The translations under genes were made by a program, and so were the position numbers. DNA of 64,000 bases from Thermosynechococcus sichuanensis E542 (lineage in GTDB: Bacteria; Cyanobacteriota; Cyanobacteriia; Thermosynechococcales; Thermosynechococcaceae), in contig NZ_CP032152.1 of assembly GCF_003555505.1 (NCBI RefSeq), forward strand, positions 1,466,001-1,530,000, written 5' to 3'. A model generated the notes under the pieces. It ran no database searches. It had not been told where the DNA came from and saw only the letters and a list, made by a program, of their open reading frames with translations. The stretch's first letter is position 1, and each line of letters starts with the position of its first letter. Below, piece after piece: positions 8,414-17,848 of the stretch.

Positions 8414-9391
8414 ATGTGTACTCGCATTCTCTGGAATACCAATGCCCTAGGGGTTTTTGTGGCACGAACCATGGACTGGCCCACCACCACTGAACCAAAG
8501 CTAATCATTTTTCCGCGTGGGCGTCAGCGTCAGGGCAATCATCTGGGCACTACTGCCTTAGAAATGGCAAACCCCGCCCGTTGGCAGTCCCGCTATGGCA
8601 GTGCCGTTGTCAGTATGTACGGCTTGGGAACCGTCGATGGCTTCAATGAACAGGGCTTGGCAGTACATCTACTCTATTTGACAGCAACAGACTTTGGCAC
8701 ACGGCATCCACAAAAACAGGGGGTACACGCGGGACTCTGGGGGCAATACCTGCTGGATAATGCGGCAACGGTGAAGGAAGCCCTTGACCTCATGGCTCAG
8801 ATTCAACCAGTGATGATCACGATACAGGGCTTTGCCAGCACGGTTCATGTGGCGATCGCGGATGCCAGTGGTGACTCCGCCATTTTGGAATATCTCAACG
8901 GTGAACTGGTTATCCACCACGGACGCCAGTATCAAATCATGACGAACGATCCCCCCTATGATGAGCAGTTGGCCTACCGTGCTCAGTTTGATTTCACCAA
9001 TGCCACACGCCAAACACCGCTGCCGGGGAATGTGGATCCCAGCCATCGCTTTGTGCGGGCTGATTATTTCTTGCAGGTGCTGCCCGAACCCCGCAATCAA
9101 CGGGAAGCGATCGCCAGTGTATTAGCGATCGCCCGCAATGTCTCTGTGCCCTTTGGTGCCCCCAATAAAGTGCCGGGAAGTCTCTACAACACTGAATACC
9201 GCACCGCTATGGATTTAACCCACCGCTATTACGTTTTTGAGCTAACCACAGCACCCAACATCCTCTGGTTTCCCCTAGAGAAGTTTGAGTTGCACCCTGA
9301 GGCACCGGTGATGATGCTAGATCCGAGCCATCCTGAGTTGGCGGGGGATGTGGCGGCACAGTTTGCTCCCGTTGCGGCTGCCCCCTATTGA
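8414..9391 (+). CDS. Linear amide C-N hydrolase, choloylglycine hydrolase / penicillin V acylase family
   Basis: I place the start at the ATG at 8414 and not at the longer frame from 8387 because the family is an N-terminal nucleophile hydrolase whose catalytic Cys must follow the initiator Met: the product then begins M-C-T-R. Further family marks are the MDWP motif near residue 20, the conserved Gly/Asp-rich block GTVDGFNEQGLAVH, and the Asn-Asp pair in QIMTNDPPYDEQ with downstream Arg-rich strand FVRADYF. The 325-residue length is normal. Substrates in the family are bile-salt conjugates, penicillin V and acyl-homoserine lactones; for a phototroph the last is plausible but unproven. Confidence 0.9.
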   Translation: MCTRILWNTNALGVFVARTMDWPTTTEPKLIIFPRGRQRQGNHLGTTALEMANPARWQSRYGSAVVSMYGLGTVDGFNEQGLAVHLLYLTATDFGTRHPQKQGVHAGLWGQYLLDNAATVKEALDLMAQIQPVMITIQGFASTVHVAIADASGDSAILEYLNGELVIHHGRQYQIMTNDPPYDEQLAYRAQFDFTNATRQTPLPGNVDPSHRFVRADYFLQVLPEPRNQREAIASVLAIARNVSVPFGAPNKVPGSLYNTEYRTAMDLTHRYYVFELTTAPNILWFPLEKFELHPEAPVMMLDPSHPELAGDVAAQFAPVAAAPY

Positions 9392-9401
9392 ACTGTAGCT
9401 G

Positions 9402-9458
9402 CCCTCTTTTCAGTCGCCTTAAGAGAAAGAAATTAAAATACAGTAGCAGAGTATTGAG
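9402..9458. repeat. Left copy of a degenerate direct repeat flanking the toxin-antitoxin genes
   Basis: A stretch containing CTCTTTTCAGTCGCCTTAAG, then AAGAAATTA and GCAGAGTATTGA, resembles 10300-10350 in the same order and orientation with small gaps. The two copies bracket the Phd/PIN pair. Possible explanations are duplication at insertion, or an older promoter segment copied during acquisition of the module. Confidence 0.5.
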
Positions 9459-9622
9459 AAAGCAAAGCGATGAATGCCCCAAGAGCCTCTCTACCCAGCC
9501 TTTAGTTCGTCGATGAGTATTGCGACTTGTACTTAGAATAACTAAAGAGGGGGAGAGAAGTATTGAAATGTTTCACTGCTTTGGATTTTGATGCGTATAT
9601 CGAGTTGTGCTGAGGCAAACTA

Positions 9623-9877
9623 ATGTTGAATGTAACGGTTGATGAGATTCAGCGTAATCCTCTCAAGTATCTGAATCAAGTAGAGGCAGGTGAGACCCTT
9701 GTTATTTTTAGATCTAACCAGCCGATTGCTGAACTTAAACCTCTTAAACCTATTGGCAAAAGTAAGCAATTACGACCATTTGGTTTATGTGCAGGCGAGT
9801 TTACTGTTCCAGATGATTTCGACGATCCTTTGCCGGAAGATCTACTCAACGCATTCGAGGGTACAGCCCTTTTCTAA
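9623..9877 (+). CDS. Type II antitoxin, Phd/YefM-like
   Basis: 84 residues. The N-terminal half has the Phd/YefM fold pattern, VTVDEIQRNPLKYLNQVEAG followed by LVIFRSNQPIAELKP, which gives a DNA-binding dimer that also represses its own operon. The C-terminal part (GLCAGEFTVPDDFDDPLPEDLLNAFEG) is the typical acidic toxin-neutralising tail seen in antitoxins paired with PIN toxins. The PIN gene follows directly. The gene and its partner are more AT-rich and have fewer HIP1 sites than their neighbours, which suggests acquisition by transfer. Confidence 0.88.
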   Translation: MLNVTVDEIQRNPLKYLNQVEAGETLVIFRSNQPIAELKPLKPIGKSKQLRPFGLCAGEFTVPDDFDDPLPEDLLNAFEGTALF

Positions 9878-9899
9878 AACATGGGGGTCATCGAGAATT

Positions 9900-10274
9900 T
9901 TGCTAGATACGCATATTTTCTTGTGGTTCATTAGTGGTGATATCCAGTTATCAACGGCTCTTCGGGATACAATTCGTGATCCAGACAATGAGGTTTATCT
10001 GAGTTCAGTTTCAGTTTGGGAAGCAATTCTTAAGTACCAACTAGGCAAGCTACCTTTACCAGAACCTCTCGCAATATATTTGCCTAAACAAGGTGACCGT
10101 CATGAAATTGACAGCCTTGGTCTTGATGAGAACAGTGTAGTTCAACTGGCTAAACTGCCACCCTTGCATCGTGATCCGTTTGACAGAATGCTCATCTGTC
10201 AAGCATTACAAAACGGTTTGACCATTGCCACAGTGGATACAGCAATCCGTGCTCACTCCGTCCCTGTCATGTAG
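9900..10274 (+). CDS. PIN-domain toxin (VapC-like), start codon displaced
   Basis: About 124 residues with the PIN-domain nuclease pattern: LLDTHIFLWF with the first acidic residue at the N-terminus, a Glu in SVWEAILKYQLGKL, and the C-terminal acidic cluster HRDPFDRMLICQA with a later TVDTAI. Such proteins are Mg-dependent ribonucleases, usually cutting tRNA or rRNA, and are blocked by the neighbouring antitoxin. In this frame there is no ATG; the first usable codons are ATT at 9897 and TTG at 9900. An ATG at 9881 is one base out of frame because of a run of five G (9883-9887). The gene may be weakly started, slippage-dependent or broken. Confidence 0.8.
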   Translation: MLDTHIFLWFISGDIQLSTALRDTIRDPDNEVYLSSVSVWEAILKYQLGKLPLPEPLAIYLPKQGDRHEIDSLGLDENSVVQLAKLPPLHRDPFDRMLICQALQNGLTIATVDTAIRAHSVPVM

Positions 10275-10299
10275 CAGTACAGCCCAACTTCACTGATAC

Positions 10300-10350
10300 C
10301 CCTCTTCGGTCACCCTAAGAACAAGAAATTACATATGCAGAGTTTTGAAG
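10300..10350. repeat. Right copy of the degenerate direct repeat flanking the toxin-antitoxin genes
   Basis: Contains CCCCTCTTCGGTCACCCTAAG, then AAGAAATTA and GCAGAGTTTTGAA, matching the left copy at 9402-9458 in order with a few substitutions and gaps. It lies directly upstream of the NlpC/P60 gene, so the shared element could also carry that gene's promoter. Confidence 0.5.
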
Positions 10351-10401
10351 CCTTCAAACCATGCTACTGACCCGCTATCAGCAAAAAGAGGGGCAACTCA
10401 A

Positions 10402-11112
10402 ATGCAAAGTCATTATTCTTTAGACCATCAGACGGTCATGCAGCTTTATCAACTCACGGCCACAGTGAATCTCTACGACGCCCCCACGGGCGATCGCTTG
10501 GCAACCCAAGGGGCAGCAGGACGCTTTCTCTGGGCACCTACTTTGGAGACTGAACGTACCTACGTGCAACTCGCGGAGGATGAATACTGGGGCTGGCTGG
10601 ATCCCCAGGATTACCGCCATCTCACACCCGCCACTCAGCCCTATCAGCCCATTGCCCGCGATCGCGCCTACATCGAGGCTGTCCTTGAAGAGGTTATTGC
10701 CTTTTGTTTCGCAGCCCAGCAGATCCCCCATGAGTATCTCTGGGGCGGAACTGTTGCCCCCAACTACGACTGTTCTGGCTTGATGCAGGCCAGTTTTGCC
10801 AGCCAAGGGATTTGGCTACCCCGTGATGCCTATCAGCAAGAAGCCTTTGCCACACCCCTAAGGGGCAACTCCATTGCGGAAACCTTACCCCAGCTTCAGC
10901 GGGGCGATCTGGTGTTTTTCGGTACGGGTGACAAGGCGAGCCATGTGGGTCTCTATCTGGGGCAAGGACAGTATATCCATAGCTCTGGCAAAGAGTATGG
11001 CCGCAATGGCATTGGCATTGATACCCTCTACCCCAGTGAGGATGCCGTGAGCATCGCCTATCAGCAGCAGTTTCGCGGTGGTGGCCGCATTAACTATAGC
11101 TATCTGCCCTAG
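10402..11112 (+). CDS. NlpC/P60 cell-wall peptidase with SH3-type domain
   Basis: 236 residues from an ATG at 10402, which has AGAGGGG about 9 bases upstream; an in-frame ATG at 10345 is less convincing because it reads through the flanking repeat. Residues about 10-85 are an SH3b-like domain (NLYDAPTGDRLATQG to YWGWLDPQDYRHL). The NlpC/P60 domain follows with the catalytic Cys in YDCSGLMQASF, His in KASHVGLYLGQG and a third residue in YIHSSG. This layout matches cyanobacterial gamma-D-glutamyl-diaminopimelate endopeptidases that cut peptidoglycan stems or recycle cell-wall peptides. No signal peptide is evident, which favours a cytoplasmic recycling role. Its TAG overlaps the stop of guaB3 from the other strand. 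Confidence 0.92.
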   Translation: MQSHYSLDHQTVMQLYQLTATVNLYDAPTGDRLATQGAAGRFLWAPTLETERTYVQLAEDEYWGWLDPQDYRHLTPATQPYQPIARDRAYIEAVLEEVIAFCFAAQQIPHEYLWGGTVAPNYDCSGLMQASFASQGIWLPRDAYQQEAFATPLRGNSIAETLPQLQRGDLVFFGTGDKASHVGLYLGQGQYIHSSGKEYGRNGIGIDTLYPSEDAVSIAYQQQFRGGGRINYSYLP

Positions 11113-12272
11113 CGACCCATCCCCAGTTTTTGCGCTTTTTGATAGACCTTACCTTCCGTGAGGAGGGAGGGGGCAATGACGATTTCTACCTGCTGCATTT
11201 CCCGTAGATCCTTGGCGCCAAGGGTGCCCATACTGGTTTGCAATGCCCCAAGGAAGTTGTGGGTACCATCGTCCAACTGAGCCGGTCCGCGCAGAATCTG
11301 CTCAAGGGTGCCAGTGGTGCCCACATGAATGCGCGTCCCCCGAGGCAGCACCGGACTAGGCGTAGCCATCCCCCAGTGATAACCGCGACCGGGGGCTTCT
11401 TTGGCACGGGCAAAGGGGGATCCCATCATCACCGCATCTGCGCCGCAGGCAATACATTTGCAAACATCGCCACCCGTGACAAGACCGCCATCGGCAATCA
11501 CCGGCACATAGCGTTGCGTCTCTTCAAAATAGGCCTCCCGCGCTGCGGCACAGTCGGCGATCGCCGTCACTTGCGGCACCCCCACCCCAAGCACCCCACG
11601 GGAAGTGCAGGCTGCCCCCGGACCAATCCCCACCAGAATTGCTGCCGCACCACAGTGCATGAGACTGAGAGCCACCTCATAGGTGACGCAGTTCCCTAAA
11701 ACCACAGGCATCGGCATTCGTTCACAAAAGGCAGCGAGGTCTAGGGGTTCTGTGCCCTCAGGGGCAAGGTGAGCCGGTGACACAACCGTGGCTTGGACAA
11801 AGAGCAAATCGGCTCCCGCCGCTGCCACAACGTCCCCAAAACGACTGGCTCCCGCTGGGGTTAAACTGACAGCAGCAATTCCCCCTTGGGATTTGATTTC
11901 TTGAATGCGTTTTTCAATGAGGTGGGGCTGAATCGGCTGCGCATACAATTGCTGCATCAGGGGTACAAATTCATCGACACTGACGCTGGCAATGCGTTCA
12001 AGGATTGGATCGGGATCTTCGTAGCGGGTTTGAATCCCCTCAAGGTTGAGGACGCCTAGTGCCCCCATTTGGCTGAGTTTGACGGCCATCGTGACATCCA
12101 CGACCCCATCCATGGCACTGGCAATAATCGGAATTTCCCGTTCAATGGGACCAATGCGCCAGCGGGTATCCGCCAGTTGGGGATCAAGGGTGCGGTTGCC
12201 GGGGACAAGGGCAATTTCATCAATACCGTAAGCGCGACGGGCGGTGCGATGTCCCCCTAGTTGAATCGTCAT
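11109..12272 (-). CDS. guaB3: GuaB3 family IMP dehydrogenase-related protein
   Basis: 387 residues, a TIM-barrel IMP dehydrogenase/GMP reductase-like protein without the CBS pair of GuaB. Seen in the sequence are the N-terminal [17 protein letters not shown], the substrate-loop motif [17 protein letters not shown] with the catalytic Cys near residue 180, and the [24 protein letters not shown] block that binds the IMP phosphate. Cyanobacterial GuaB3 proteins have been shown to oxidise IMP to XMP for guanine nucleotide synthesis. The gene is monocistronic, convergent with the NlpC gene with the two stop codons sharing CTAG. Confidence 0.9.
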   Translation of the reverse strand: MTIQLGGHRTARRAYGIDEIALVPGNRTLDPQLADTRWRIGPIEREIPIIASAMDGVVDVTMAVKLSQMGALGVLNLEGIQTRYEDPDPILERIASVSVDEFVPLMQQLYAQPIQPHLIEKRIQEIKSQGGIAAVSLTPAGASRFGDVVAAAGADLLFVQATVVSPAHLAPEGTEPLDLAAFCERMPMPVVLGNCVTYEVALSLMHCGAAAILVGIGPGAACTSRGVLGVGVPQVTAIADCAAAREAYFEETQRYVPVIADGGLVTGGDVCKCIACGADAVMMGSPFARAKEAPGRGYHWGMATPSPVLPRGTRIHVGTTGTLEQILRGPAQLDDGTHNFLGALQTSMGTLGAKDLREMQQVEIVIAPSLLTEGKVYQKAQKLGMGR

Positions 12273-12384
12273 GGTGTTCCTCGCAGTAGGTGGGCTAAAT
12301 GATCAAGTACGGTGTCTAAATTGTTGTTGACAGTGGAACAAATTTACAAAAATTTACAACACCTCGACAAGCCATGCCTTGGCG

Positions 12385-13290
12385 TTAGTTCAATGGTGGG
12401 TTGGGCGATCGCCGAACCGGACGAGAGGAGGTCGCACGCGGCGATGTGGGCAATGAACCGGGACGCTGAGACTGCGGTCTTTGGGGACGGGCTGGCCTTG
12501 CCTTGGCTTTCTTGGGCTTCTTGATTTTGCGGGGGGGCAAAATCCCCACCGTGGTTGCCTCCTGAACCACTAAACTGGTCCCCTGTCGCTGCACCTGAAA
12601 GTCCCAAAAGTACCCCGGCGACTTCATGGGTACTGTTCCGACCAGTTTGAGTTTGAAGGCTTTGGGTTTCTCGCCCCGCCGACGCGGCAACTGTTGGATT
12701 TTAACGACGACAAAGTTCTTTTCTTGGGAGTTGAAGATCACTTCTCCCCGTACAGAAAAGTAGCCGTCATTAACACCGGGATCCGCTGCTGTGGCATTGG
12801 CCTGTTGCAGGCGTTCCGGTTCCCATACACCGACAATTTGTAGGTGCAGTTTCACCTCTTCTTTGTTCACTTCGCGGGTGCGGGGATAGACTACCCAGAG
12901 GTGGGGTTCATTCAGGTCGAGATACTTTTTAATCAGGTTCATCACTTGCCCCAAGAGGACGGTTTCAATTTCCACGCCATCCTCGGTAATCATTACCCCT
13001 CGGTTGAACTCTGCCTCCGAAGCGGGCACATAGCGACCGCGTACCACCCCGATCGCTCGATATTGCATCCGTTCACTGGGGGGTGGAATCGGCTGGGGGC
13101 GGGAAGGCAGCTCTGCTGGCTCAGAAATGGGGTCTTTGGGAGCAGCGTTGACCTTGGGCGGTGAGCTACCCGCTGCGGCAACACTGAGAATTTCTGGGCG
13201 AGGTTTGGTTTCTAACTCAGGGGCAGGCGTTGGCGGAGTCGCTGGGGTCTTTTTGGCGCGGGGGCGCTTGGGCGGGGGTTCAGCAGTCAT
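12385..13290 (-). CDS. Conserved-looking protein with Pro/Lys/Arg-rich ends, unknown function
   Basis: 301 residues from the ATG at 13290. Residues 1-75 are Pro/Lys/Ala-rich and disordered; residues about 75-240 form a compact mixed alpha/beta core (MQYRAIGVVRGRYVPASE, then LWVVYPRTREVNKEEVKLHLQ and YFWDFQVQRQGTSLVVQEAT); the last 60 are very basic and Pro/Ser-rich. The pattern of an ordered core with basic tails suggests RNA or ribosome contact, and the neighbouring glyS and pnp genes point the same way, but no named domain is recognised. A 16-base dyad lies 39 bases before the start. Confidence 0.75.
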   Translation of the reverse strand: MTAEPPPKRPRAKKTPATPPTPAPELETKPRPEILSVAAAGSSPPKVNAAPKDPISEPAELPSRPQPIPPPSERMQYRAIGVVRGRYVPASEAEFNRGVMITEDGVEIETVLLGQVMNLIKKYLDLNEPHLWVVYPRTREVNKEEVKLHLQIVGVWEPERLQQANATAADPGVNDGYFSVRGEVIFNSQEKNFVVVKIQQLPRRRGEKPKAFKLKLVGTVPMKSPGYFWDFQVQRQGTSLVVQEATTVGILPPRKIKKPKKAKARPARPQRPQSQRPGSLPTSPRATSSRPVRRSPNPPLN

Positions 13291-13328
13291 GGCAATTCTC
13301 GCAAACAGTCTAAACACCCATTGAGCGA

Positions 13329-13344
13329 CTGTTCAGATGAACAG
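13329..13344. promoter_or_regulatory. Perfect 16-base dyad CTGTTCA-N2-TGAACAG
   Basis: An uninterrupted inverted repeat of 7 bases with a 2-base centre, 39 bases upstream of the gene that starts at 13290. It also fits the pattern CTGT-N8-ACAG of enterobacterial LexA boxes, but cyanobacterial LexA is reported to prefer a different box, so only an operator for an unknown dimeric regulator is proposed. Confidence 0.4.
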
Positions 13345-13434
13345 GCCACGGCAATCCTCAATTGGGGTACTCTCAATTATGCGTTGCCGCTGTGAGCTAA
13401 GCAACACTTTTGTTCCTGCCAAAAGTGGTGAGAA

Positions 13435-15627
13435 CTATGAGGCTGACGGAATGCTCTCCGTTTGGACGATCGCCCCAAAATCGCCAATAATTGCCGCACA
13501 GTTGCGCAACAAACCAAGGAGCGCTAAGCGATTGGCACGCACGGTTGCATCCTCTGCCATCACTAGGACACTTTCCTCGCCATCGAAGAAGCGACTGACA
13601 ATCGGGGCAAGGGAGACTAAGGCAGCCACAATTTCCCCATAGGCACGCTGCTCCTGCGCCTGTTGCACCCTTGGCAAGATGTCTTTGAGGGCAGCATAGA
13701 ATTCCTTTTCAATGGGGGCTTCGAGGTGCTTGGCCTTGACGGCGCGGATATTCAGGCAGTCTGTCCCTAGGGTGCCTTGGCGTGCCAAGCGAGCAGCGCG
13801 GTTTACCGTCGGGTAAATGGCCATCAGGTCACCGGATTGCCGCAGTTTTTGTAGAAATTGGGCGCGATCGCGGGCATCCACCACATCCCTGAGGGCACGA
13901 GTCTGCAACTCCGGCTGATCCTCTGCAATGACAGCATTCACCAAGTCATACTCAATACCCAAATCTTCTTGCAGTAAGGTTCGCAGCCGTTGGCTAAAAA
14001 ACTGCCGCAGTTGCTGCTTTAAGTCAGCGGCACTGAGCTTGGCAGTAAATTGGCGACAAAAGGCTTGGGCATACTTCTGGAGCAGAGCGAGGAGATCCAA
14101 GTGATGTTCCCCCTGCCAGAGAATGGTGATTACGGCATTGGCAGCCCGCCGTAGGGCAAAGGGATCTGATGAACCCGTGGGACACAGGCCGATGCCAAAA
14201 AGGCAAACCAAGGTATCCAAGCGATCGGCCAATCCCACCACCTGACCCGTGAGACTTTGGGGGGGGCGATCGCCAGCAAAACGAGGCAGATAATGTTCAA
14301 AAATCCCCGTGGCCACCGCTGGGTCTTCCCCGCAGACCGTGGCATACACTTGACCCATGTAGCCCTGAAGTTCAGGAAATTCCCCCACCATCTGCGTCAC
14401 CAGATCCGCTTTGCAGAGGCAGGCTGTGCGTTCAATGGCAGCAACGTCCGCAGCCGCACAATTTAAGGCGGTGGCAATTTGGCGAGCCAGTGCGGTTAGC
14501 CGCTCCACTTTATCGGCCATGGATCCCAATTCATCTTGGAAGGTGACCGTGGCTAGTTTGTTGCAGTAGTGCTCTAGGGGCTGTGCCGTATCCGCCTTGT
14601 AGAAGAACTCAGCATCCGCAAGACGGGCACGAATCACCCGCTCATTCCCGGCACGAATCAAGGGGGTGGCCGCAGGATCGCCATTGCTAATGGTGATGAA
14701 CACGGGGAGCAGGGCTTGGCGAGTGGCATCGGTGTAAACAGGAAAATACCGCTGATGGGACACCAATACGGTGGTAATCACCTCAAGAGGCAGGGCAAGA
14801 AACCGCGCTTCAAAACTCCCCAACACCGCCGTTGGCCATTCCACGAGGTGGGTCACTTCCTCCAAAAGGGGCACCTCTAAATCCACCCATCCGCCTGCTT
14901 CTTGAGCAAGAGTGGTAATTTGCTCGCGAATTCGTTGCTGGCGGACTTCTGGATTCACTACGACCCCTGCCTTTTCAAGGGCAGCTTCATAGTCTTGGGC
15001 ATGGTTGAGGACAATGGCTCCTTGGGAAAGCACGCGATGGCCATAGGTGGTGCGATCGCTGGCAATGCGCACGGAATGGCTCTCCAAGACCAAGGGCAGC
15101 ACCTGATCCTCCCACAGCAGCACCAGCCAACGAATGGGACGCGAAAAGCGCAAATCCCCATCCCCCCAGCGCATAAAGCGGGCACCCTCAAGGGCAGTAA
15201 TCCACTGCTGCACCAACTCGGTCAATAGTTGGGGTGTGGGTTGGCCAGGGCGGACTTGCTTGAGATAGACCACCTCCCCTTTTTCGGTGGGGCGGATTTC
15301 GATGTCCTCGAGGCGACCTTGGCGCGATCGCAGGAACCCCCATAGGGCAGGGGTGGGTTCCCCCTCCCGAAAGGCCACGCTGGCTGCTGGCCCTTTGATT
15401 TCAATCGCTTGATCGGGTTGCTGGGGCGGTAACCCCTCGATCAGTACGGCTAAGCGGCGCGGTGTCGCCCAGACCTTGACTTCTCCCGTTAGTCCCTGTT
15501 CCTTGAGGGTTTGGGGAATCAGGGTGTGCCACTGGGACAGGGCGCTACTGACAAAGCGGGCGGGGAGATCCTCAGTTCCCACCTCCAAGAGGAACGTATG
15601 CGGTGATGACTTGGGCATGGTGACCAT
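13435..15627 (-). CDS. glyS: Glycyl-tRNA synthetase beta subunit
   Basis: 730 residues, the usual size for GlyS of the bacterial alpha2beta2 enzyme. The N-terminus TFLLEVGTEDLPARFV and blocks such as MRWGDGDLRFSRPIRWLV, YFPVYTDATRQALLPVFITISNG and LADRLDTLVCLFGIGLCPTGSSDPFALRR are characteristic. The beta subunit recognises tRNA-Gly and is needed for aminoacylation with the GlyQ alpha subunit, which is not in this window. Two ATG codons (15627 and 15618) are possible starts. It follows pnp by 3 bases and is likely in the same transcript. Confidence 0.96.
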   Translation of the reverse strand: MVTMPKSSPHTFLLEVGTEDLPARFVSSALSQWHTLIPQTLKEQGLTGEVKVWATPRRLAVLIEGLPPQQPDQAIEIKGPAASVAFREGEPTPALWGFLRSRQGRLEDIEIRPTEKGEVVYLKQVRPGQPTPQLLTELVQQWITALEGARFMRWGDGDLRFSRPIRWLVLLWEDQVLPLVLESHSVRIASDRTTYGHRVLSQGAIVLNHAQDYEAALEKAGVVVNPEVRQQRIREQITTLAQEAGGWVDLEVPLLEEVTHLVEWPTAVLGSFEARFLALPLEVITTVLVSHQRYFPVYTDATRQALLPVFITISNGDPAATPLIRAGNERVIRARLADAEFFYKADTAQPLEHYCNKLATVTFQDELGSMADKVERLTALARQIATALNCAAADVAAIERTACLCKADLVTQMVGEFPELQGYMGQVYATVCGEDPAVATGIFEHYLPRFAGDRPPQSLTGQVVGLADRLDTLVCLFGIGLCPTGSSDPFALRRAANAVITILWQGEHHLDLLALLQKYAQAFCRQFTAKLSAADLKQQLRQFFSQRLRTLLQEDLGIEYDLVNAVIAEDQPELQTRALRDVVDARDRAQFLQKLRQSGDLMAIYPTVNRAARLARQGTLGTDCLNIRAVKAKHLEAPIEKEFYAALKDILPRVQQAQEQRAYGEIVAALVSLAPIVSRFFDGEESVLVMAEDATVRANRLALLGLLRNCAAIIGDFGAIVQTESIPSAS

Positions 15628-15630
15628 TTA

Positions 15631-17778
15631 CTAGAAAACTGCGCTACTGCGGGCGGCTTCGGCCTCGTCGGGATGAATCCCTAGGCGGGTGAGGTTAATG
15701 CGGCCTTTGCTGTCCACCTCACGGATTTTGACAACAATTTCATCGCCAATTTTCACTTCGTCCTCGACTTTGCCGACGCGATACTCCGCCAACTGGGAAA
15801 TGTGGATCATCCCCTCTTTGCCGGGGAGAAACTCGACAAAGGCACCAATGGGAATAATCCGCGTCACCCTGCCTAGATAGACATCACCGGCGTTGAGCTT
15901 TCGCGTGAGACCCTCAATGGCAGCGCGTGCCTGCTTGGCATTGGTTTCATTGGGGGCGGTAATGGTGACCAGACCCTCTTCGCTAATGTCCACTTTGACG
16001 TTGTATTGCTCAGAGATACCGCGCACGGTTTTACCCCCTGGCCCAATGACAAGGCCAATCATATCGGGGGGAATTTGCAACGTCAGCAGCCGTGGCGCAC
16101 TGGGGGGTAGTTGTGGACGGGGTTTGTCGAGCACCGCCAGCATTTTCTCAAGGATATGGAGCCGTGCCGGACGGGCCTGTTCGATCGCCTGCTTGATCAC
16201 GGCAACGGGCAAGCCAGTAATTTTCATATCCATTTGCAGGGCAGTGATGCCGCTATCGGTGCCAGCCACCTTGAAGTCCATGTCGCCAAGGAAATCTTCA
16301 ATCCCCTGAATGTCGGTGAGGATGCGCACCTCATTGCCCTCCTTGATCAGACCCATGGCCGCACCACTGACGGGCTTGCGGATTGGTACCCCCGCATCCA
16401 TCAACGAGAGGGTGGAGCCACAGACAGATCCCATGGACGTAGAACCATCGGAAGAAAGCACCTCCGACACCACGCGGATCACGTAGGGAAACTCCTCTTT
16501 GGGGGGAATCACCGGTTCAAGGGCGCGCTCCGCAAGGGCACCATGGCCAATTTCGCGCCGCCCGGGCGATCGCAGGGGTTTGACTTCACCCACAGAGTAG
16601 GGAGGAAAGTTGTAGTGGTGCAGATACCGCTTGCTGTCCTCGGGATGCAGGTCATCAAGGGCTTGGGCATCGGCAGGAGAACCGAGGGTAGTGACAGACA
16701 TGACCTGTGTCAAGCCGCGATTAAAGAGGGCACTGCCGTGAACCCGCTCTGGTAGAACCCCCACCTCACACCAAATGGGTCGCACTTCATCGAGACGGCG
16801 GCCATCCACTCGCACCCCCTCCTCAATGATTTGCTGCCGCATGAGTTTTTTCGTCACGGCCTTAAAGAGCGTGGGCAGGGCTTTGGGGTTTTCCGCCGCC
16901 GCCACCGCCACTGGGTGATCCTCGGGCAGGGCTGCAATGTCTTGGGCGATCGCCCCTTGCACCTCATCGAGGGCAGCATCGCGAACATTTTTGTCCTTTT
17001 CAAAGCGTTTGAGAATGGCTTTGACCGGTTCAACGGCGCGATCGTAGATGAAGTTTTCCAACGTGGGGTCGATCGCGGGCGGTTCAGCTTTGACAATGTC
17101 AATGCCCAGTTCCTTAAGGAGATCCCGCTGCGCTTGAATCAGGTCTTGGATCACCTCATAGCCAAAGTCAATGGCCTCAATCATGTCGGCTTCGGGCAGT
17201 TCATTGGCACCAGCTTCCACCATCACCACACCATCGGGAGAACCGGCCACGACTAGATCTAAGCCACCGCGCTCAATTTCTTTGTACGTCGGGTTGATAA
17301 CAAATTCATCCCCCACGAGACCCACCCGCACCGCCGCCATTGGACCATTAAAGGGAATTTGCGCCAAGAGAACGGCGATCGAGGCGCCCGTTACTGCCAA
17401 GACATCGGGGGGAACATTTTCATCGAGGGAGACCGTCGTTGCCACTACTTGCAGATCATCCCGCAACCATTGGGGAAAGAGGGGGCGCAGCGGTCGATCA
17501 ATCAGACGACCAATGAGAATGGCTTTTTCGGGGGGACGACCCTCACGCCGTAAAAAACCGCCGGGAATTCGCCCAGCAGCATAGAGGCGCTCTTCGTAAT
17601 CCACCACAAGGGGTAAAAAATCAATGCCTTCGCGCGGGGCGGCACGATTCGCCGTCACCAGTACAGCCGTTTCCCCTGAACTAATGAGAATGGAACCGGC
17701 GGCTTGGGGGGCAAATTTTTGCAATACTACCTTAATATCCCGACCATCTAGGGGGATAATCTTTTCTAGACCCTTCAT
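15631..17778 (-). CDS. pnp: Polyribonucleotide nucleotidyltransferase
   Basis: 715 residues with the complete PNPase order: RNase PH domain 1 (residues about 5-140, including [23 protein letters not shown]), an all-helical linker, RNase PH domain 2 (about 320-540, with [23 protein letters not shown] and the acidic residues in [16 protein letters not shown]), a KH domain with the GPGG loop ([15 protein letters not shown]) and a C-terminal S1 domain ([20 protein letters not shown]). The enzyme degrades RNA phosphorolytically 3' to 5' and can add tails; in cyanobacteria it is the main RNA-tailing enzyme. It heads the pnp-glyS pair. Confidence 0.97.
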   Translation of the reverse strand: MKGLEKIIPLDGRDIKVVLQKFAPQAAGSILISSGETAVLVTANRAAPREGIDFLPLVVDYEERLYAAGRIPGGFLRREGRPPEKAILIGRLIDRPLRPLFPQWLRDDLQVVATTVSLDENVPPDVLAVTGASIAVLLAQIPFNGPMAAVRVGLVGDEFVINPTYKEIERGGLDLVVAGSPDGVVMVEAGANELPEADMIEAIDFGYEVIQDLIQAQRDLLKELGIDIVKAEPPAIDPTLENFIYDRAVEPVKAILKRFEKDKNVRDAALDEVQGAIAQDIAALPEDHPVAVAAAENPKALPTLFKAVTKKLMRQQIIEEGVRVDGRRLDEVRPIWCEVGVLPERVHGSALFNRGLTQVMSVTTLGSPADAQALDDLHPEDSKRYLHHYNFPPYSVGEVKPLRSPGRREIGHGALAERALEPVIPPKEEFPYVIRVVSEVLSSDGSTSMGSVCGSTLSLMDAGVPIRKPVSGAAMGLIKEGNEVRILTDIQGIEDFLGDMDFKVAGTDSGITALQMDMKITGLPVAVIKQAIEQARPARLHILEKMLAVLDKPRPQLPPSAPRLLTLQIPPDMIGLVIGPGGKTVRGISEQYNVKVDISEEGLVTITAPNETNAKQARAAIEGLTRKLNAGDVYLGRVTRIIPIGAFVEFLPGKEGMIHISQLAEYRVGKVEDEVKIGDEIVVKIREVDSKGRINLTRLGIHPDEAEAARSSAVF

Positions 17779-17848
17779 TTGCGTTCTATTTTGTCCTTCT
17801 TCCTATTTCTTTCTCTCTACTAGGATAGCCGCTTCTGCCACTCATCCG

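Noticed and set aside
13329..13344. Dyad as a LexA box
   Set aside because: It fits the enterobacterial pattern, but cyanobacterial LexA is reported to use a different box, so no LexA call is made.
16111..16755. Long open frame opposite pnp
   Set aside because: Antisense to conserved PNPase sequence; composition explained by the other strand.
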